Below, one piece after another: positions 1-11,460 of a stretch of DNA of 64,000 bases (position 1 is the stretch's first letter; each line of letters opens with the position of its first letter). Source of the stretch: Notamacropus eugenii. Lineage: Eukaryota > Chordata > Mammalia > Diprotodontia > Macropodidae. Both the position numbers and the translations under genes were made by a program. Where the stretch lies: positions 391,242,853 to 391,306,852 of the forward strand of contig NC_092872.1 of NCBI RefSeq assembly GCF_028372415.1. The letters are read 5' to 3'. The notes under the pieces were generated by a model. That model saw only the letters and a list, made by a program, of their open reading frames with translations. It did no database searches and was not told the DNA's origin.

Positions 1-1440
1 CTCTTTTTGGATCTCTTTCAGGAGGTGACTGGTGGATTCTTTCAATATTTATTTTGCACTCTGGTTCTAGAATATCAGGACAGTTTTCCTTGATAATGTC
101 ATGAAAGATGATGTCTAGGCTCTTTTTTTGATCATGGCTTTTAGATCATCCCATAATTTTTAAATTGTCCCTCCTGGATCTAATTTCCAGGTCAGTTGTT
201 TTTCAAATGAACTATTTCACATTATCTTCCATTTTTTCATTCTTTTGGTTTTGTTTTGTAATTTCTTTGTTTCTCTTAAAATCATTAACTTCCATCTGTT
301 CCATTCTAATTTTTAAAGAACTGTTTTCTTCAGTGCACTTTTGAACCTCCTTTTCCATTTGGCTAAGTCTGCTTTTTAAAACATTCTTCTCCTCATTGGC
401 TTTTTGGACCTCTGTTGCCAATTGAGTTAGCCTATTTTTAAAGGTGTTATTTTCTTCAGTATTTTTTGGGGTCTCCTTTAGCAAGCTGTTGACTTGCTTT
501 TCATGATTTTCTTGCATTACTCTCCTTTCTCTTCCCAATTTTTCCTCCGCCTCTCTTATTTGACTTTCAAAATCCTTTTTGAGCTCTTCCATGACCCGGG
601 ACCATTGCATATTTCTTTTGAAGGTTTTGGATGCAGAAGCCTTGACTTTTATGTCTTCCTCTGAGGGTAAACATTGTTCTTCCTCATCTGAAAGGATGGG
701 AGAGAATACCTTTTCACCAAGAAAGTAACCCTCTATAGTCTTATTTTTTTCCCATTTTTGGGGCATTTTACCAACCAGTTTCATGACTTTTGGGTCCTTT
801 GGGAAGAGTAGGGTATACTCTGGGGGCATATAAGTTCTCAGTTCCTCCAAGGTGGCACAATCAGGGAGAGGAGTTTACTCCTCAGAGGCCTCCCACTCCA
901 CCATGCCCCAGGACAATGCTCAGGGCTGTGGTTCAGATCAGCTACTCAATTCCCCCAGGGGCTTTAAGCTGAGCTTCTTCAACAATGGACCCTGTCTGCT
1001 GCTGCAGCCACTGCAGCCACCCACCGCCCACTGCTGCTGTTGCCACCACCTGGAGCTGGTGCTAGGGGAGGACCCTGCCCCCTTATTGCTGTTTTTCAAA
1101 AAGTCCTCTCACTGACCTTTGGTGCCTATGGGTTAAGGGATCTGTGAGCCACTGCTTCTGCCAAGGATTCTGCCTAGGATGCCTGCTCTTCTCCTGGTAC
1201 TGTTCCTCCTGATGCCATGTGGCCAAGGCTGGGCTGAACTCTGTTCCATGTCTGGTGTGACAGACCTTTCCCATCAGCCTTCCAGGTGACCCTGAGCTGG
1301 AAATCTCCTCCATTCCATTGTTTTGTGGCTTCTGCTGCTCTAGAATTTGTTGAGAGTCTTTCTTTATAGGTATTTTGTGGGCTGTGGGGGAAGAACTAGT
1401 GTATGTGTGTCTTTCTACTCCATCAGCTTGACTCCACCCC
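1..1440 (-). mobile_element. L1 LINE, 5' part (5'UTR and ORF1), cut by window edge
   Basis: Read on the minus strand, the element begins near 1,440 with the L1 head pattern (a GGGGTGGAGTCAAG-like start followed by GGAGTAGAAAGACAC). It runs through about 590 bp of 5' leader and then an ORF1-type reading frame (850 down to 212, 212 codons). The protein has a long heptad-type coiled coil (KKDFESQIREAEEKLG, ENHEKQVNSLLKE, then repeated EVQK..EEK..LKSRLSQMEKEVQK units), the trimerisation region of mammalian L1 ORF1p, an RNA-binding chaperone. Below 212 the homology continues out of frame (ends of the LIGKTTDLENRSR region and the RNA-binding domain) to the window edge. The 5' end is preserved, which is unusual for a LINE insertion. 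Family assignment is confident; the subfamily is not. Confidence 0.85.
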
Positions 1441-1504
1441 ACTTTTTCTGGGTAATTTAACCTTTGTTTATAAGGCCAGCAAGTTATTAATAAAAGAACA
1501 GTCA

Positions 1505-1690
1505 TTTTCAGTTTCCTTTAGCAAACTGTTGACTTGTTTTTCATGATTTTCTTGCATTGCTCTCATTTCTGTTCCCAATTTTTCTTCCACCTCTCTTACT
1601 TGATTTTCAAAATCCTTTTTGAGCTCTTCTATGACCTGGAACCATTGCATATTTATTTTGGAGGTTTTGGATGCCTATCTGGTAAAGTCC
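1505..1690 (-). mobile_element. L1 ORF1 fragment (second copy)
   Basis: This minus-strand fragment repeats the same coiled-coil segment found at 480-620 (KKDFENQVREVEEKLGTEMRAMQENHEKQ). It therefore comes from a different L1 copy. It is followed leftwards by about 60 unassigned bases and then the head of the neighbouring L1. The simplest reading is that the L1 ending at 1,440 inserted into an older same-strand L1 whose remainder lies beyond the left edge. No target-site duplication could be tested because the other junction is outside the window. Confidence 0.75.
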
Positions 1691-1950
1691 TAGATCATAG
1701 AATCATAGATTTTGAGCTGAGATGACCATTAGGAGTAACCTATTTCAAACACCTAATTTATAGATGAGGGCCCAGGGAGTTATCTGGAGTCATACAGATA
1801 ATGAATGATTGAGGTGTCATCTAAAGCCCAGAAAATCTGTGTTCAAAATTTACCATTGACATTTCCTAAGTTTAGGGGTACAATAAACTTGTTTAACTTT
1901 TCTAAGTCTCAGTTTCTCCATCTTTATAATGAAAAATTGAATACATATTG
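1690..1950 (+). repeat. Old SINE pieces (MIR/CORE-SINE-like)
   Basis: Two pieces are visible. At 1,695-1,800 is a segment of the type 'ATCATAGATTT...GAGCTGA', ending in a GATGAGG..CCCAGGGAG block. At 1,840-1,945 is a block ending in TCTCAGTTTCTCCATCTTTATAATG. Both are hallmarks of mammalian MIR/CORE-type SINEs. They are diverged and lack clear ends. Confidence 0.6.
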
Positions 1951-3010
1951 TACCTACCTACCTTGTGAGTTGGGTCCTTTTTTAAAGTCTCAAATATGAT
2001 AAACTATATAAATCTTTTTCTAAAACTTCAAGCATTCTGGAAAATATCAATTATTGTCTAGGCTTTCTATTTCATGGATTCTCTAAGTATTTGAAATCTG
2101 AGATGGAGGAAGAAAGGAAAGTGCTTGCTAATAGAACACAGAGGACCAGGTTAAGAGTGATATAAAACTCTGCTGCAGGGAATTACTAATTGGTAAGGAA
2201 ACTTCATGCAGTTTCATTAACCAGAAAGAATTTCCACTTACATTTCTATATTTGCTCTTTCCTGCTCTCTTTACCCACCTACAATAGCATGCAATAGTAA
2301 TGATGCAAAAGTAGCTAATCTGGGTAATTTAAATATAATGAAACACTCATTTAAACAATGCAGGAATTTCTTTAAATTTTCTTAGAGCTCACATGGAAAC
2401 AAATCATATTTTGAATAATCTTTCCTAAGAACAGCATAAATTAAAAAAAAAAAAGGTGTGTGTGCTTAAGGTACATCAGAGTTTTATCCATTAAAATGGC
2501 TTTATGTATGATTTGAAAAGATATTCTGATTAAATACTACTAACCCATAATCTCTCCCTTGCAAAACTGCTGCAATTCAGAAAACAGAATCAATCATTTT
2601 CTTATCCATTAAAACATTCTGCTCCATAGAATTATCAGCTGCAGAAAAAAATAAAACTCTTATCGTGCTCAAATACAAAAAGCATCAGGTTAACAGTGAA
2701 CTTCATATTGAAAATGTAATTAGTGGAACTTGGGACTGAATTCTATCTTCCAGTACTTCTGTCCCCTGCTAAAATAAATATCTGAAGGTAAAACTTGATG
2801 TCATAGCACAAATGATACCTAGACAATGTGTTTCCTCTGAATAAAACAAAACAAATAATGAATTTGATAGATTCCACCTCATTTGCTTCTTGCTCCATTT
2901 CCCTTGGACTACATACATCTCTTTTTTGACCTACTGTGGTCAGCACTGGTATTCTGTATGGTTTATTTGGGTACATCAATTCAATCTAACTCAATGAGAA
3001 TTTACTGATT
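1950..3010. other. Unique AT-rich DNA, no gene seen
   Basis: No coding, RNA or repeat feature was recognised beyond short A-runs (2,441-2,452). Small ORFs here have no recognisable domain. Confidence 0.5.
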
Positions 3011-3024
3011 TTGTGAGAGTAGAG

Positions 3025-3140
3025 ACACTTTGTATTTCAATGGATAGAGAGCTGGCCTTAGAGTCTGGAAGATCTGGGTTCAAATTCTGATTCTGCACTA
3101 TACTATGTGACAAGTCACTTGATTTCTCCAGTATTTCAGC
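3025..3140 (+). repeat. tRNA-headed SINE fragment
   Basis: The segment GGATAGAGAGCTGGCCTTAG followed by a CTGGGTTCAAATTC box-B-like motif and a TGTGACAAGTCACTT block matches the organisation of tRNA-derived mammalian and marsupial SINEs (box A/B head, then core). It is short and diverged. Confidence 0.65.
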
Positions 3141-3279
3141 TATCTATGTAATAATATTGTAATATTCTGAGAAAATAATGATCTTCATTCATAGAATAAA
3201 TTCATTACTGGGAGATCACTGAATCACAAGATCACAGGATCAGTTCAATGGAAAACCTAAAGTAAATATATGAGACATG

Positions 3280-3770
3280 ATGGTGAGTGGTGAAGATACA
3301 AAGGCCAAAGTAAAATAGCCCTTGCCTTTAAGGAATACTTTTCTACTGAGTAAAGTAAGAACATTTTGGTGAGGGAGGAGAGTAGAATACCAAATGTATA
3401 CACATAAATAATTACAGATTTTGTATGTACTAATTTTAGGGAAGGATGAAAATAATGCCAACTGTGAGAATCAGTGAAGATCCATAGTAGGAGGTAGCAA
3501 CTGAATTAAACCTTGAAGGAAACTATGGATTCTAAGTGAACAAAACATTCCATGTCTTTGCAGAATCATAGAGGTGGCAGATGAAATGTGGTGTACAGAG
3601 ATAAGCATAGACCAGTGTGGAAGGGTTGGCTGGACTCTGTCCCTAAAGAACTTTGAATGAATGACAAAGAAATATTTATTTTATCTTAAACATTATAGGG
3701 AGCCACTGAAGATTCTTGAACTGGGAAGTGACATCAAGCTTGTGCTTTAGGAACATATTTTATCAGTTGA
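3280..3770 (+). repeat. Fragment of an unnamed long interspersed repeat
   Basis: This shares its order of landmarks with the longer copy at 50,240-51,560: GATACAAAGGCC, then AACCTTGAAGGAAACTA, then GGGAGCCACTGAAGATTC and TGAACTGGGAAGTGACAT. I recognise the landmark string from mammalian and marsupial intergenic DNA but cannot name the family securely. No coding capacity is evident. Confidence 0.5.
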
Positions 3771-3959
3771 AGGATAAATGCAGGAGGTGAGGCTCAGAAA
3801 ACAGCAAGATGAATTACCCAACTTCTCCAAAAGACTTGATGAAAAGCAAGGAGGACCTGGATTAGGGTGGAGACTGAGAGAAGAGATGAGGAAAGATAAA
3901 AATCTATGGGGATAAAATCTATGAGACTTGATGACATTGTATATAAGACATGAAGAAGA

Positions 3960-5900
3960 CTGCAAGGTTATAAAATCACGTGATTACTAAATGGGCTAAA
4001 TTACTGTTTATTTAGTTGTTTCTCGTGTCTATGTCTTGTCTAATCATCCATGTTGCAAACTCATTGATGATGGTGCTATACTTGTTACTTCTTCTGAATC
4101 TCTCACCACCAGACCATACCAAACAACAAAATAAGCAGTCCACATTCATATTTTTAAAACTCAGTTATAAATAGAGAAAGATAGGATTCAAATGGATCAT
4201 AGATAATAGAGTTAGATATGACATGAACCACAGAGGTCAGCATGTCCAATACTTTCATTTTATAGATGAGAAAACTAAGGTCTACTCAGGATAAGTGACT
4301 TCATTAAGGTGACATAAGGAGTCAGAACTCGTCTTAACTCTAGATGAGATTATCAGGCAGAAAAGTAAATATAAAACTGACAGATGCATACATGTATGTA
4401 TATATACATGTGTGTATATGTGTATAGATATGTGTGTATTACATATATATATGTACACACTTATGTACACAAACACACATATATGTATAGATATGGATGT
4501 GGATATAGTTATAGATATATTATGAAATGGGTACCTAGGGAATTGTAGTGATGAGGATTCTGAAGATGGAAGAGATCTGGGAAGGTAGTAGTATGAACAG
4601 AAAAAAATGGTTTTACTGAGATTAACCCAGCCTCCAGGATGCATGTATTTTAAGTCTCACATATCCCAGAAACTGAGCACTGCCACTCTATCCAATTATT
4701 TACTTGTTGTAATACAACTAAAATTGTTTTCCTGGGCCCTTGTCTCCTGTTTTTAATTTCTTATTAGATAAGTCAGAAAATATCCTGTTTTCAATGGTCT
4801 AGACTACCATAGCCATTGCCTTGCCTTACTGGTAATAAGACAGTCGTATCATTGCCACATCATTGCTCTACTCTGCAAAATTTAAGTTCTGAGTCTATTG
4901 CATGTTTAAGCCACTAGACAATCAGTGTGCTTGGATGGGAATGGGAGGGCACCCATTTGTCATATCTAAGTCTGATCTATGGTAGAGTTTCTACTGCTGG
5001 TTTCTATTATGAGCTATATGTCTTCCATGGCTGTCAACCAAGTGTATGCAGGTAAACATCTAAAGACTGTCTTTTTGGAATACATGCAGCATATCTTTAG
5101 TCTAAACTCTAGACTAACATCAAAATAGTAAAGCAAGGCCAAATTTAAAGAATTTGCTGATTTCAGAACAAATAAATGTTCACATTGAAATTTTAGCAGT
5201 CACCTCTCCCTAGCTGATTCGAGCTATCTCCAGTACCCCCTGACAGTGTCATCCTTACGTGTCACTGTTGCTCTTTAGGAACAGTTCCTTCCTCACTTCA
5301 GGCTGAATAAGAGGATATCTAAGCAGGGCGTAATTCATCCTTCTCATCTTAACTATAAAAAAGAAGAAAATTACCCACTCCTAAATGAAGCAATTTTAGA
5401 AATGACAAGAACATGAAATTAAAAGACCCCACAAAACATTTTTACAGAAAAAAATGAAGATCAGTCCACCATCCTGTCATTCCCTGTGTTTTCACCCACA
5501 ATAACCCATCATCTAACAGTTTGAGCCTGTGTTGGACTTTAGTGACAATTTGTATATTGTCTTATTCTTGGTTTTATACTTAGTTTTATAATTGATTTTG
5601 GAAGATAAATTGGGAGAAAATTCATTGTTTTGAGTCTAATGAATCAAATTACTTCTGGAGGTTGAAAGAATCATTGGATCATAGATCTGCAAATGGAAAC
5701 AATCTGGGTCTTTTAGTCCAATATAGCCATCTGACAGATGAGGATACTGAAGCCCAAAGAGCCCAAATGAAGTGAAATAAACAAAAAAAAAATAGAAGAG
5801 TCATCTTTATGAAGGAAAAGTTGCAATAAAGGAAACTAAGTCAAATTTCCTGAAGGGAGTCTAAAAGAAATTATGGATATAAATAATTACTCAAATTGTG
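3960..5900. other. Mostly unique DNA with scattered SINE remnants
   Basis: SINE-like stretches occur at about 4,190-4,340 and 5,670-5,770; both contain the GATGAG..A.ACTGA(A)G motif of MIR/CORE SINEs. A TA/TG-rich patch lies at 4,385-4,520. No gene or RNA was seen in the remainder. Confidence 0.5.
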
Positions 5901-5904
5901 GGAA

Positions 5905-6020
5905 GATATAGTTGTTGTTCTCCATTCTCAAAGAAGACGAAAATGATACCACTATGATAGAGTCAAGTTACAGTGGGTCTGACTGTAGCTGATTAAACCA
6001 GTATAGAATAATCTACCATA
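5905..6020 (-). repeat. Tail fragment of the marsupial tRNA SINE
   Basis: The sequence CTCCATTCTCAAAGAAGACG and its continuation correspond, on the minus strand, to the 3' tail of the SINE seen complete at 47,049-47,352. It lacks the tRNA head and is more diverged than that copy. Confidence 0.55.
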
Positions 6021-6644
6021 GATCAAGCATTAATAGTCCATGTGAACATTCGATTCCCTAAATTGAATTGATGTAGAGTGAAATAAACAGAATCATGAAA
6101 ACACTGTAAAGAATAACTACAACAATGTAAATAGAAAGAACAAATAAACAGAAAAATCCAAAATCTTAATATTTTGAGATTATCATGTCCCAACTGAGAC
6201 CCAGAGAAGAGATAAAAATGGACTTCCCTTACTTTATACAATGGCCCATTGTGAATGTAGAACCTTTGCACTATGAATGCAAGCACCTTCAGAGTCATGT
6301 GATATCATGTTTTGCTTAGTTTGATTGCCCCCTCCATCTTCTTTTCTTTTCATCTTTTTTCTCTTCTTGCTAATAGGGCTAGCTAAATAGATAGAAGAGA
6401 TAAAAATTATTCAGAAATTATGTAAAAACAAAGCAACTGAGAATACTTTACATTTTCAACTAAAGTTTCATTATATTTAAAAATATAAAAATATCATTCT
6501 TTGATCATATGATGTATAAAAAAACAAAAACTGTCAGTAGGCTGGATTGCAGTTTGACCTCTCTTTTAAGGCATCTTGAAATTTACCGTTAATGTAAATG
6601 ATAGACTACATGGCACAATACTTGAAGTTCGAGTTGAAACACTC

Positions 6645-6645
<1 letters not shown>
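6020..6645. other. Unique DNA, no gene seen
   Basis: No coding, RNA or repeat signature was recognised. The 91-codon minus-strand ORF here has no domain and no supporting context. Confidence 0.45.

Positions 6646-6646
<1 letters not shown>

Positions 6647-6689
<43 letters not shown>
6647..6689 (+). repeat. (CA)n microsatellite
   Basis: About 21 uninterrupted CA units. Confidence 0.97.
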
Positions 6690-6690
<1 letters not shown>

Positions 6691-7054
6691 TCTTGTCTTC
6701 ATGGCTATGTAATGGCAAAGGACAAGAATGTAACTGACACTTGTACTTTTGAACATCAATTTTAAGCTGCTAATCTGATGGCATCTTAGAGGTACGTTAG
6801 CAACTGAAGAGCACTTATATAAAGACTAGTGCCAGGGCCAGAGGAGAAAAATAGAACTCAGAAGTCTCTCTACAATACACTGGTTTCATCTTGCTAAGGG
6901 ATACTTATTTATGTCCTTTTTTTCTACACAATTTCAAGAGTCAGAAGCAAGTTTGTGTTCCCTAATTATTTATTACATATTAGAGCACCTAATATGTTCA
7001 ATGTATCATGCTGGGCTCTGGGAAATAAATGGATGAAAAACATAGTACTGGACC

Positions 7055-7320
7055 TTATCAGCCCTGGAAACAAATGACCAGAGTCACAGAGGTCACACAA
7101 CTGCCATGAACTCTTAAAAGTAAACAAGAAAACTCCAAAGAGCTCACAGAAATAGTGCTCCAACTGCTAGCTCTGAAAAATAAAATAAATCAGCAGAGAT
7201 CCATAGCAGCTATATAATTGCTGTTAACTCTTAAAAATCCAGACAACTCACACAAGATATCACAACCATAATTAACTCTAAAAGTAAAACAAAATAAAGC
7301 CAAAGAGATAACAGTTGTCA
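7055..7320. repeat. Degenerate tandem repeat, about three units
   Basis: Three diverged units are visible. Each carries a version of 'actgccatgaactcttaaaa' followed by AGTAAA(A)CAA and a CAAAGAG..CACAG segment; the shared blocks begin near 7,100, 7,205 and 7,270. The spacing is irregular. Such repeats can be enhancer blocks of an old LTR, and an AATAAA occurs near 7,705, but no paired ends were identified. Confidence 0.5.
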
Positions 7321-8440
7321 TAAGCAAGAAGCTTTCTTCATTCTGTTGGAGGAGGGAAGCTAGATGTGTGCTAGGGTCTCCTCTAGTAGGCCAACCACTT
7401 TAGTGTGGGCAAATCTGAATACATATACTAGTGTCTGCACAGTGAATTGTACCCCAAACACCAGGGGTAACAGCAATAATGAGAAAATGTGACTTCAGGA
7501 CCAGAACATGGATAATGCAGGTGCTTATCCAAACTCAATGATCACCTGCTGTTGGTGTGCAACAATTCTGAGATTTTGTTGTGCATGAGTTCATCCAGAG
7601 AGTACACACAGAGAATTGTTGTCATGCGAAGCTGAGGACACAGCTTGCTTGCTGGACCTTAGCTCTTGAAAATAGCGTGTCTCCCAGTAGTAAAAAAGAG
7701 AGGAATAAAAGATAGGGGTGATCTTGGCATGGGGATCCTGACAGCCTCGAAGAAATAATAGCATGGTAGAACTCAGCACAATATACACACAGTACTTCAC
7801 ATATTACATAGATAAATAAAATGTTGATAAAATAGTAAAAGTAAATATAAAAGGAATATGAACAACCATAAGTTCAGGTAAGAGACCTGTCAGAAATAAA
7901 ATTCAAAGATTCCTCACAAAATAAAGTCTATAACATAAAACAAGATTGAAAATAATTCCATTTTCTTTTTTAAAATTTTATTGCTTGCTCACAAAATTTT
8001 AAATGAATTAGAAGATCTTTAGTCCTTCACAACTTGACCTCTTCCTACTTTTGTAGTTTCCTTATACCCTTACATAGATTCTATGATCCACTGACGCTCA
8101 TCTCCTTACTGTTCCTTCCACAATGCACTTGATCTCCTAACTCTATTTATCTGGATGTTCTCTGTGCCTAGAATATTCTCCCATCTCATTTCTGCAACTT
8201 TGCTTTCCTTATTTCCTAAAAATCTCAATTCAAAACCCAAGTTCTGAATTAGGCCTTTCATGATCTCCCTCCATGTTAGTTCTTTCACTCTAAGATTATG
8301 TTCCTTTTACTATCTATCTATCATCTATCTATCTATTACTCTATTTACATACATACACACATATATAATCTTTGTATGGACATAGTTGTCTAACTGTTGT
8401 GTGGGGATTATGTTTCTTTCTTTTCATCCTTTGTATAGAG
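7320..8440. other. Unique DNA, no gene seen
   Basis: This holds a short TATC-rich patch at about 8,310-8,340 and no recognised coding or RNA feature. Part of it (7,320-7,800) may belong with the tandem repeat to its left. Confidence 0.4.
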
Positions 8441-8449
8441 AAAAACTTA

Positions 8450-8790
8450 CATCTTTACTTTGACTAGTATTTAATTTAAATTTTCTATTTCCTTCAGTTA
8501 TGAAAAAAACTTTTAAAACTTTTTCCCTATTCTTTTCCCATTCCCTATAATTTGCCCCATTCTTTCTTTCCCTTCCCCCTTCTCCAACGGCATTTCTATC
8601 TTTTACGTGATCTCAATATGATTAACTCTCTCCTGAACTCTCTTTCTATGGAGAATCTTTCTAACTGCCCTAAGAATGGTAAAGTTCTTAGAAGATACCT
8701 TCACATATTAAACAAACAAACAAACAAGAAAAAAAAACAAAAAGACATTCTCAGAAAGCATTGCAAGACAGTCAAGTGATTAAGAATAAC
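8450..8790 (-). mobile_element. HAL1/L1 3'UTR fragment
   Basis: On the minus strand this matches the block at 10,270-10,410 (shared landmarks AACTCTCTCCTGAAC and AAAGTTCTTAGAAGATACCT). That block lies in the 3' part of a HAL1/L1 copy. ORF1 is absent here. Confidence 0.65.
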
Positions 8791-9865
8791 TGGGCTAAAT
8801 GCTATGATATCCTCTAATATTTTTTTTTCAAAATTTCAATCATTCAAGTATTTGTTTACACAATATCATCCTCCAGATTGATAAATTTTATCATTCACTT
8901 GAAAACATGACAAACATTTTAAGTGAAGAAAATGCAGATAATTATATCCCTTCAATAAGGTGATAAATATAGTCTCAATTTCCCCCCAAAAATAATCAAC
9001 AAATATTGTTCTTCTTGGAATATATAACCGAAAATATAAGGTATTAATAATCTCAGCGCTATATTATTTTCAAACAGGAAAACAATATCCTTTGTGGTTC
9101 ACTGATATAAGAGTCCTATATCACAGAAATTAGAGTGGAAAATCATTTTAGAGATAATGAAGGTCAGTTTCTACTGAAAGCAAGAATCTCATCCACATTC
9201 TTGACAGATGGTAGTTTAATCTTTGAGATAAAATCCCCCAGTGACAGAGAACTGACTTTAGGGTAACAAATTAATTCTATTGATAATGATGTATAAAATG
9301 ATTTATTTTTCCTGAAAGAGGCAAGTTTTTGAAAATGGAGAAGTTCTTTTGATGTAGAGCCTGCCAGTATGGCTTTCAGGCCAATGTAGTTAGAAGGACA
9401 AAGAATTATTTTCTTCCAATCCTAAAGGAGATTTAGAAACTTCAATAAGAATGACGCTCCGAGAGAGCAATGAATTTTGAACTTAAGGTAGCTGTCAGTG
9501 GCAGAAGGGATAATTTTCTATGGAGATTGTGAAAGTAGCAATGTTCCCAATGAAATGAACAATTTTCAAAAAAGTAACTTCAAGGAGAAGCACTAAGGCA
9601 ACTGGAACCTTTGATCCATTGGGACTTCTAGAGCACTTGTTGTCTGACCATTGGAAATGTATGATTGTTGGTAGAATTTACCCAGTCTGAGAATACAGGC
9701 AGCTAACTATTCATGTTACTTTTCCACTTCCCTCTAAATTTGCATCTCTTAAGACGAATGTGTAATCCAGAAATTTCTGTTCTTTAAAGTTGCTTATTTA
9801 TCATTTAAAATATTTTTAAAGCTACCTCACTATAGATAAAATGACTTACTTTAACTGTTTTAAAA
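8790..9865. other. Unique DNA, no gene seen
   Basis: No recognisable coding, RNA or repeat signature was found. Confidence 0.45.
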
Positions 9866-9869
9866 TTAC

Positions 9870-11020
9870 TTGTGATTGAATATTTTCCAATTACATGTAA
9901 AAATTAACATTTATTTAAAATATTGAGTTCTAAACTCTCTTTCTCTTCTGTTTATCCTACTCTTTCTCTTTGTGTCCAGTTTCTTCTCTAATGTTTGTTT
10001 TGCCTCCTTTTATTTGTCCTCTTTTTTATCATTTTTCTTTTATCCCATTCCTCTCTTTTTTTCTGTTGGATAAGATAGACTTCTACTGAAAATTGAATAT
10101 TTATGTCTATTTTCCAAATCTGGATCAGTTTACATGTGGGTGAATTTCAAGCATTGCTACTCCCCAACCCCCCCTGCACAACAACTTTCCTTTCCAATGT
10201 AAAAGGTCGTTATTGCCAGCCTCTTTGATGTAAGATAATTTTCCCTATTTTTTTCTCTCCCTTCACCCTTCTCCCAGAGCAGCTCTATTTTTTTTATATC
10301 ATCTCAGTATAATCAACTCTCTCCTGAACACTCTTTCCATGTAGAATTCATATAACTACCCTGATAATAATAAAGTTCTTAGAAGATACCTGTGTTATCT
10401 TCCTATATCAAAAGTAAACAGTTTAACTATATTAAGTCATTTGTGATTTTTTTCTGTTTGTCTTTTTAATGCTGCTCTTGGATATTGTATTTGAAAGTCA
10501 AAATTTCTATTTAGCTCTGATCTTTTCATAAAGAATGATTGAAAGTCCTCTATTTCATTATTTCTTTTTCCTTTGCAAAGATTTTACTCAGTTTTTTTTC
10601 TGGGTAGGTTATTCGTGAATATAATCCTAGCTCTCTTGCCCTCTGGAATATTATGTTCCAAGCCCTCTGCTCCTTTAATGTGGTAGCTGCTATATTTTGT
10701 GAGATCCTGACTATGGCTCCCCAGTATTTGAATGCTCTCTTTCTGATTGCTTGCAATATATTTTCCTTGACTTGGGAGCTCTGGAAGTTGGCTATAACAT
10801 TCCTGGGAGTTTTCACTTTGTGAATTCTTTTGGGATATGATCAGTAGATTCTTTCAGTTTCAATTTTGCTCTCTAGTTCTAGAATATAAGGAGAGTTTTC
10901 TTTGCTAATTTTTTGAAATTATCAAGTATCTTTTCAATTTATTGTCCAAGTCATTTTTTCTATAATATATTTTACATTTTATTCTGTTTTCTCAGTTTTT
11001 GATTTTGTCTTATTATTTCT
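9870..11020 (-). mobile_element. HAL1-like LINE: 3'UTR plus ORF1 C-terminal half
   Basis: On the minus strand the ORF1 C-terminal domain is readable (10,816 to 10,550, with TPRNVIANFQSSQVKENILQ and AWNIIFQRARELG). This is the RNA-binding and C-terminal part of L1 ORF1p. It is followed immediately by a pyrimidine-rich (plus-strand view) 3'UTR of about 650 bp, with no ORF2 between. ORF1 running straight into a 3'UTR is the defining layout of half-L1 (HAL1) elements, although an ORF2 deletion would look the same. The 5' end is missing; the copy stops near 11,020 within ORF1. Confidence 0.7.
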
Positions 11021-11460
11021 TTTTTAAAATTTATAGAATAAAATAGCATTTCCATAACATAGTACAATAAAAAGATGATTGCATATGAAGTTGTGAATCT
11101 ATTGTGCACAAGATACAATTCATTTTAAATATACAGCAAAGTTATCCTGTAAATTTACTTTTTTATTCCTTTTCCTCCCTGCCCTAGGTATATCTACAAC
11201 TAAACACAAATAGGTGTGTATGTGTGCATGTGTGTGTGTGTGGGTGGGGGTGGGTGGGGGTGGGTGTGTGTGTGTGGAGAAAGAGAGAGAAAGAGAGATA
11301 TTTTATACATACTTCTCTTTATCAGTTCTTTCTCTGTCTGCATACAGTGTCTTTCTTCATATGTCCTTGGTATAAGATTGTGATGGAATACTGCTATGCT
11401 ATAAGAAATGATGAGTTCCTTGATTTTAGAAAAAAAACAAAGAAAGATGAGAAAGGATTC
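11020..11460. repeat. L1 3'UTR scraps with GT/G-rich microsatellite
   Basis: At 11,215-11,277 there is a (TG)n tract with GGGTGGGG interruptions. At 11,370-11,430 lies a segment resembling plus-strand L1 3'-terminal sequence (GGAATACTGCTATGCTATAA, then GAAATGATGAG). The rest is unassigned. The plus-strand and minus-strand ORFs over the GT tract are artefacts of the repeat. Confidence 0.55.

Noticed and set aside
212-850. 212-codon minus-strand ORF as a host coiled-coil gene
   Set aside because: The heptads and the flanking leader and RNA-binding remnants identify it as L1 ORF1.
1083-1505. 140-codon minus-strand ORF as a gene
   Set aside because: It lies in the L1 5' leader and crosses the L1 head into unrelated sequence.
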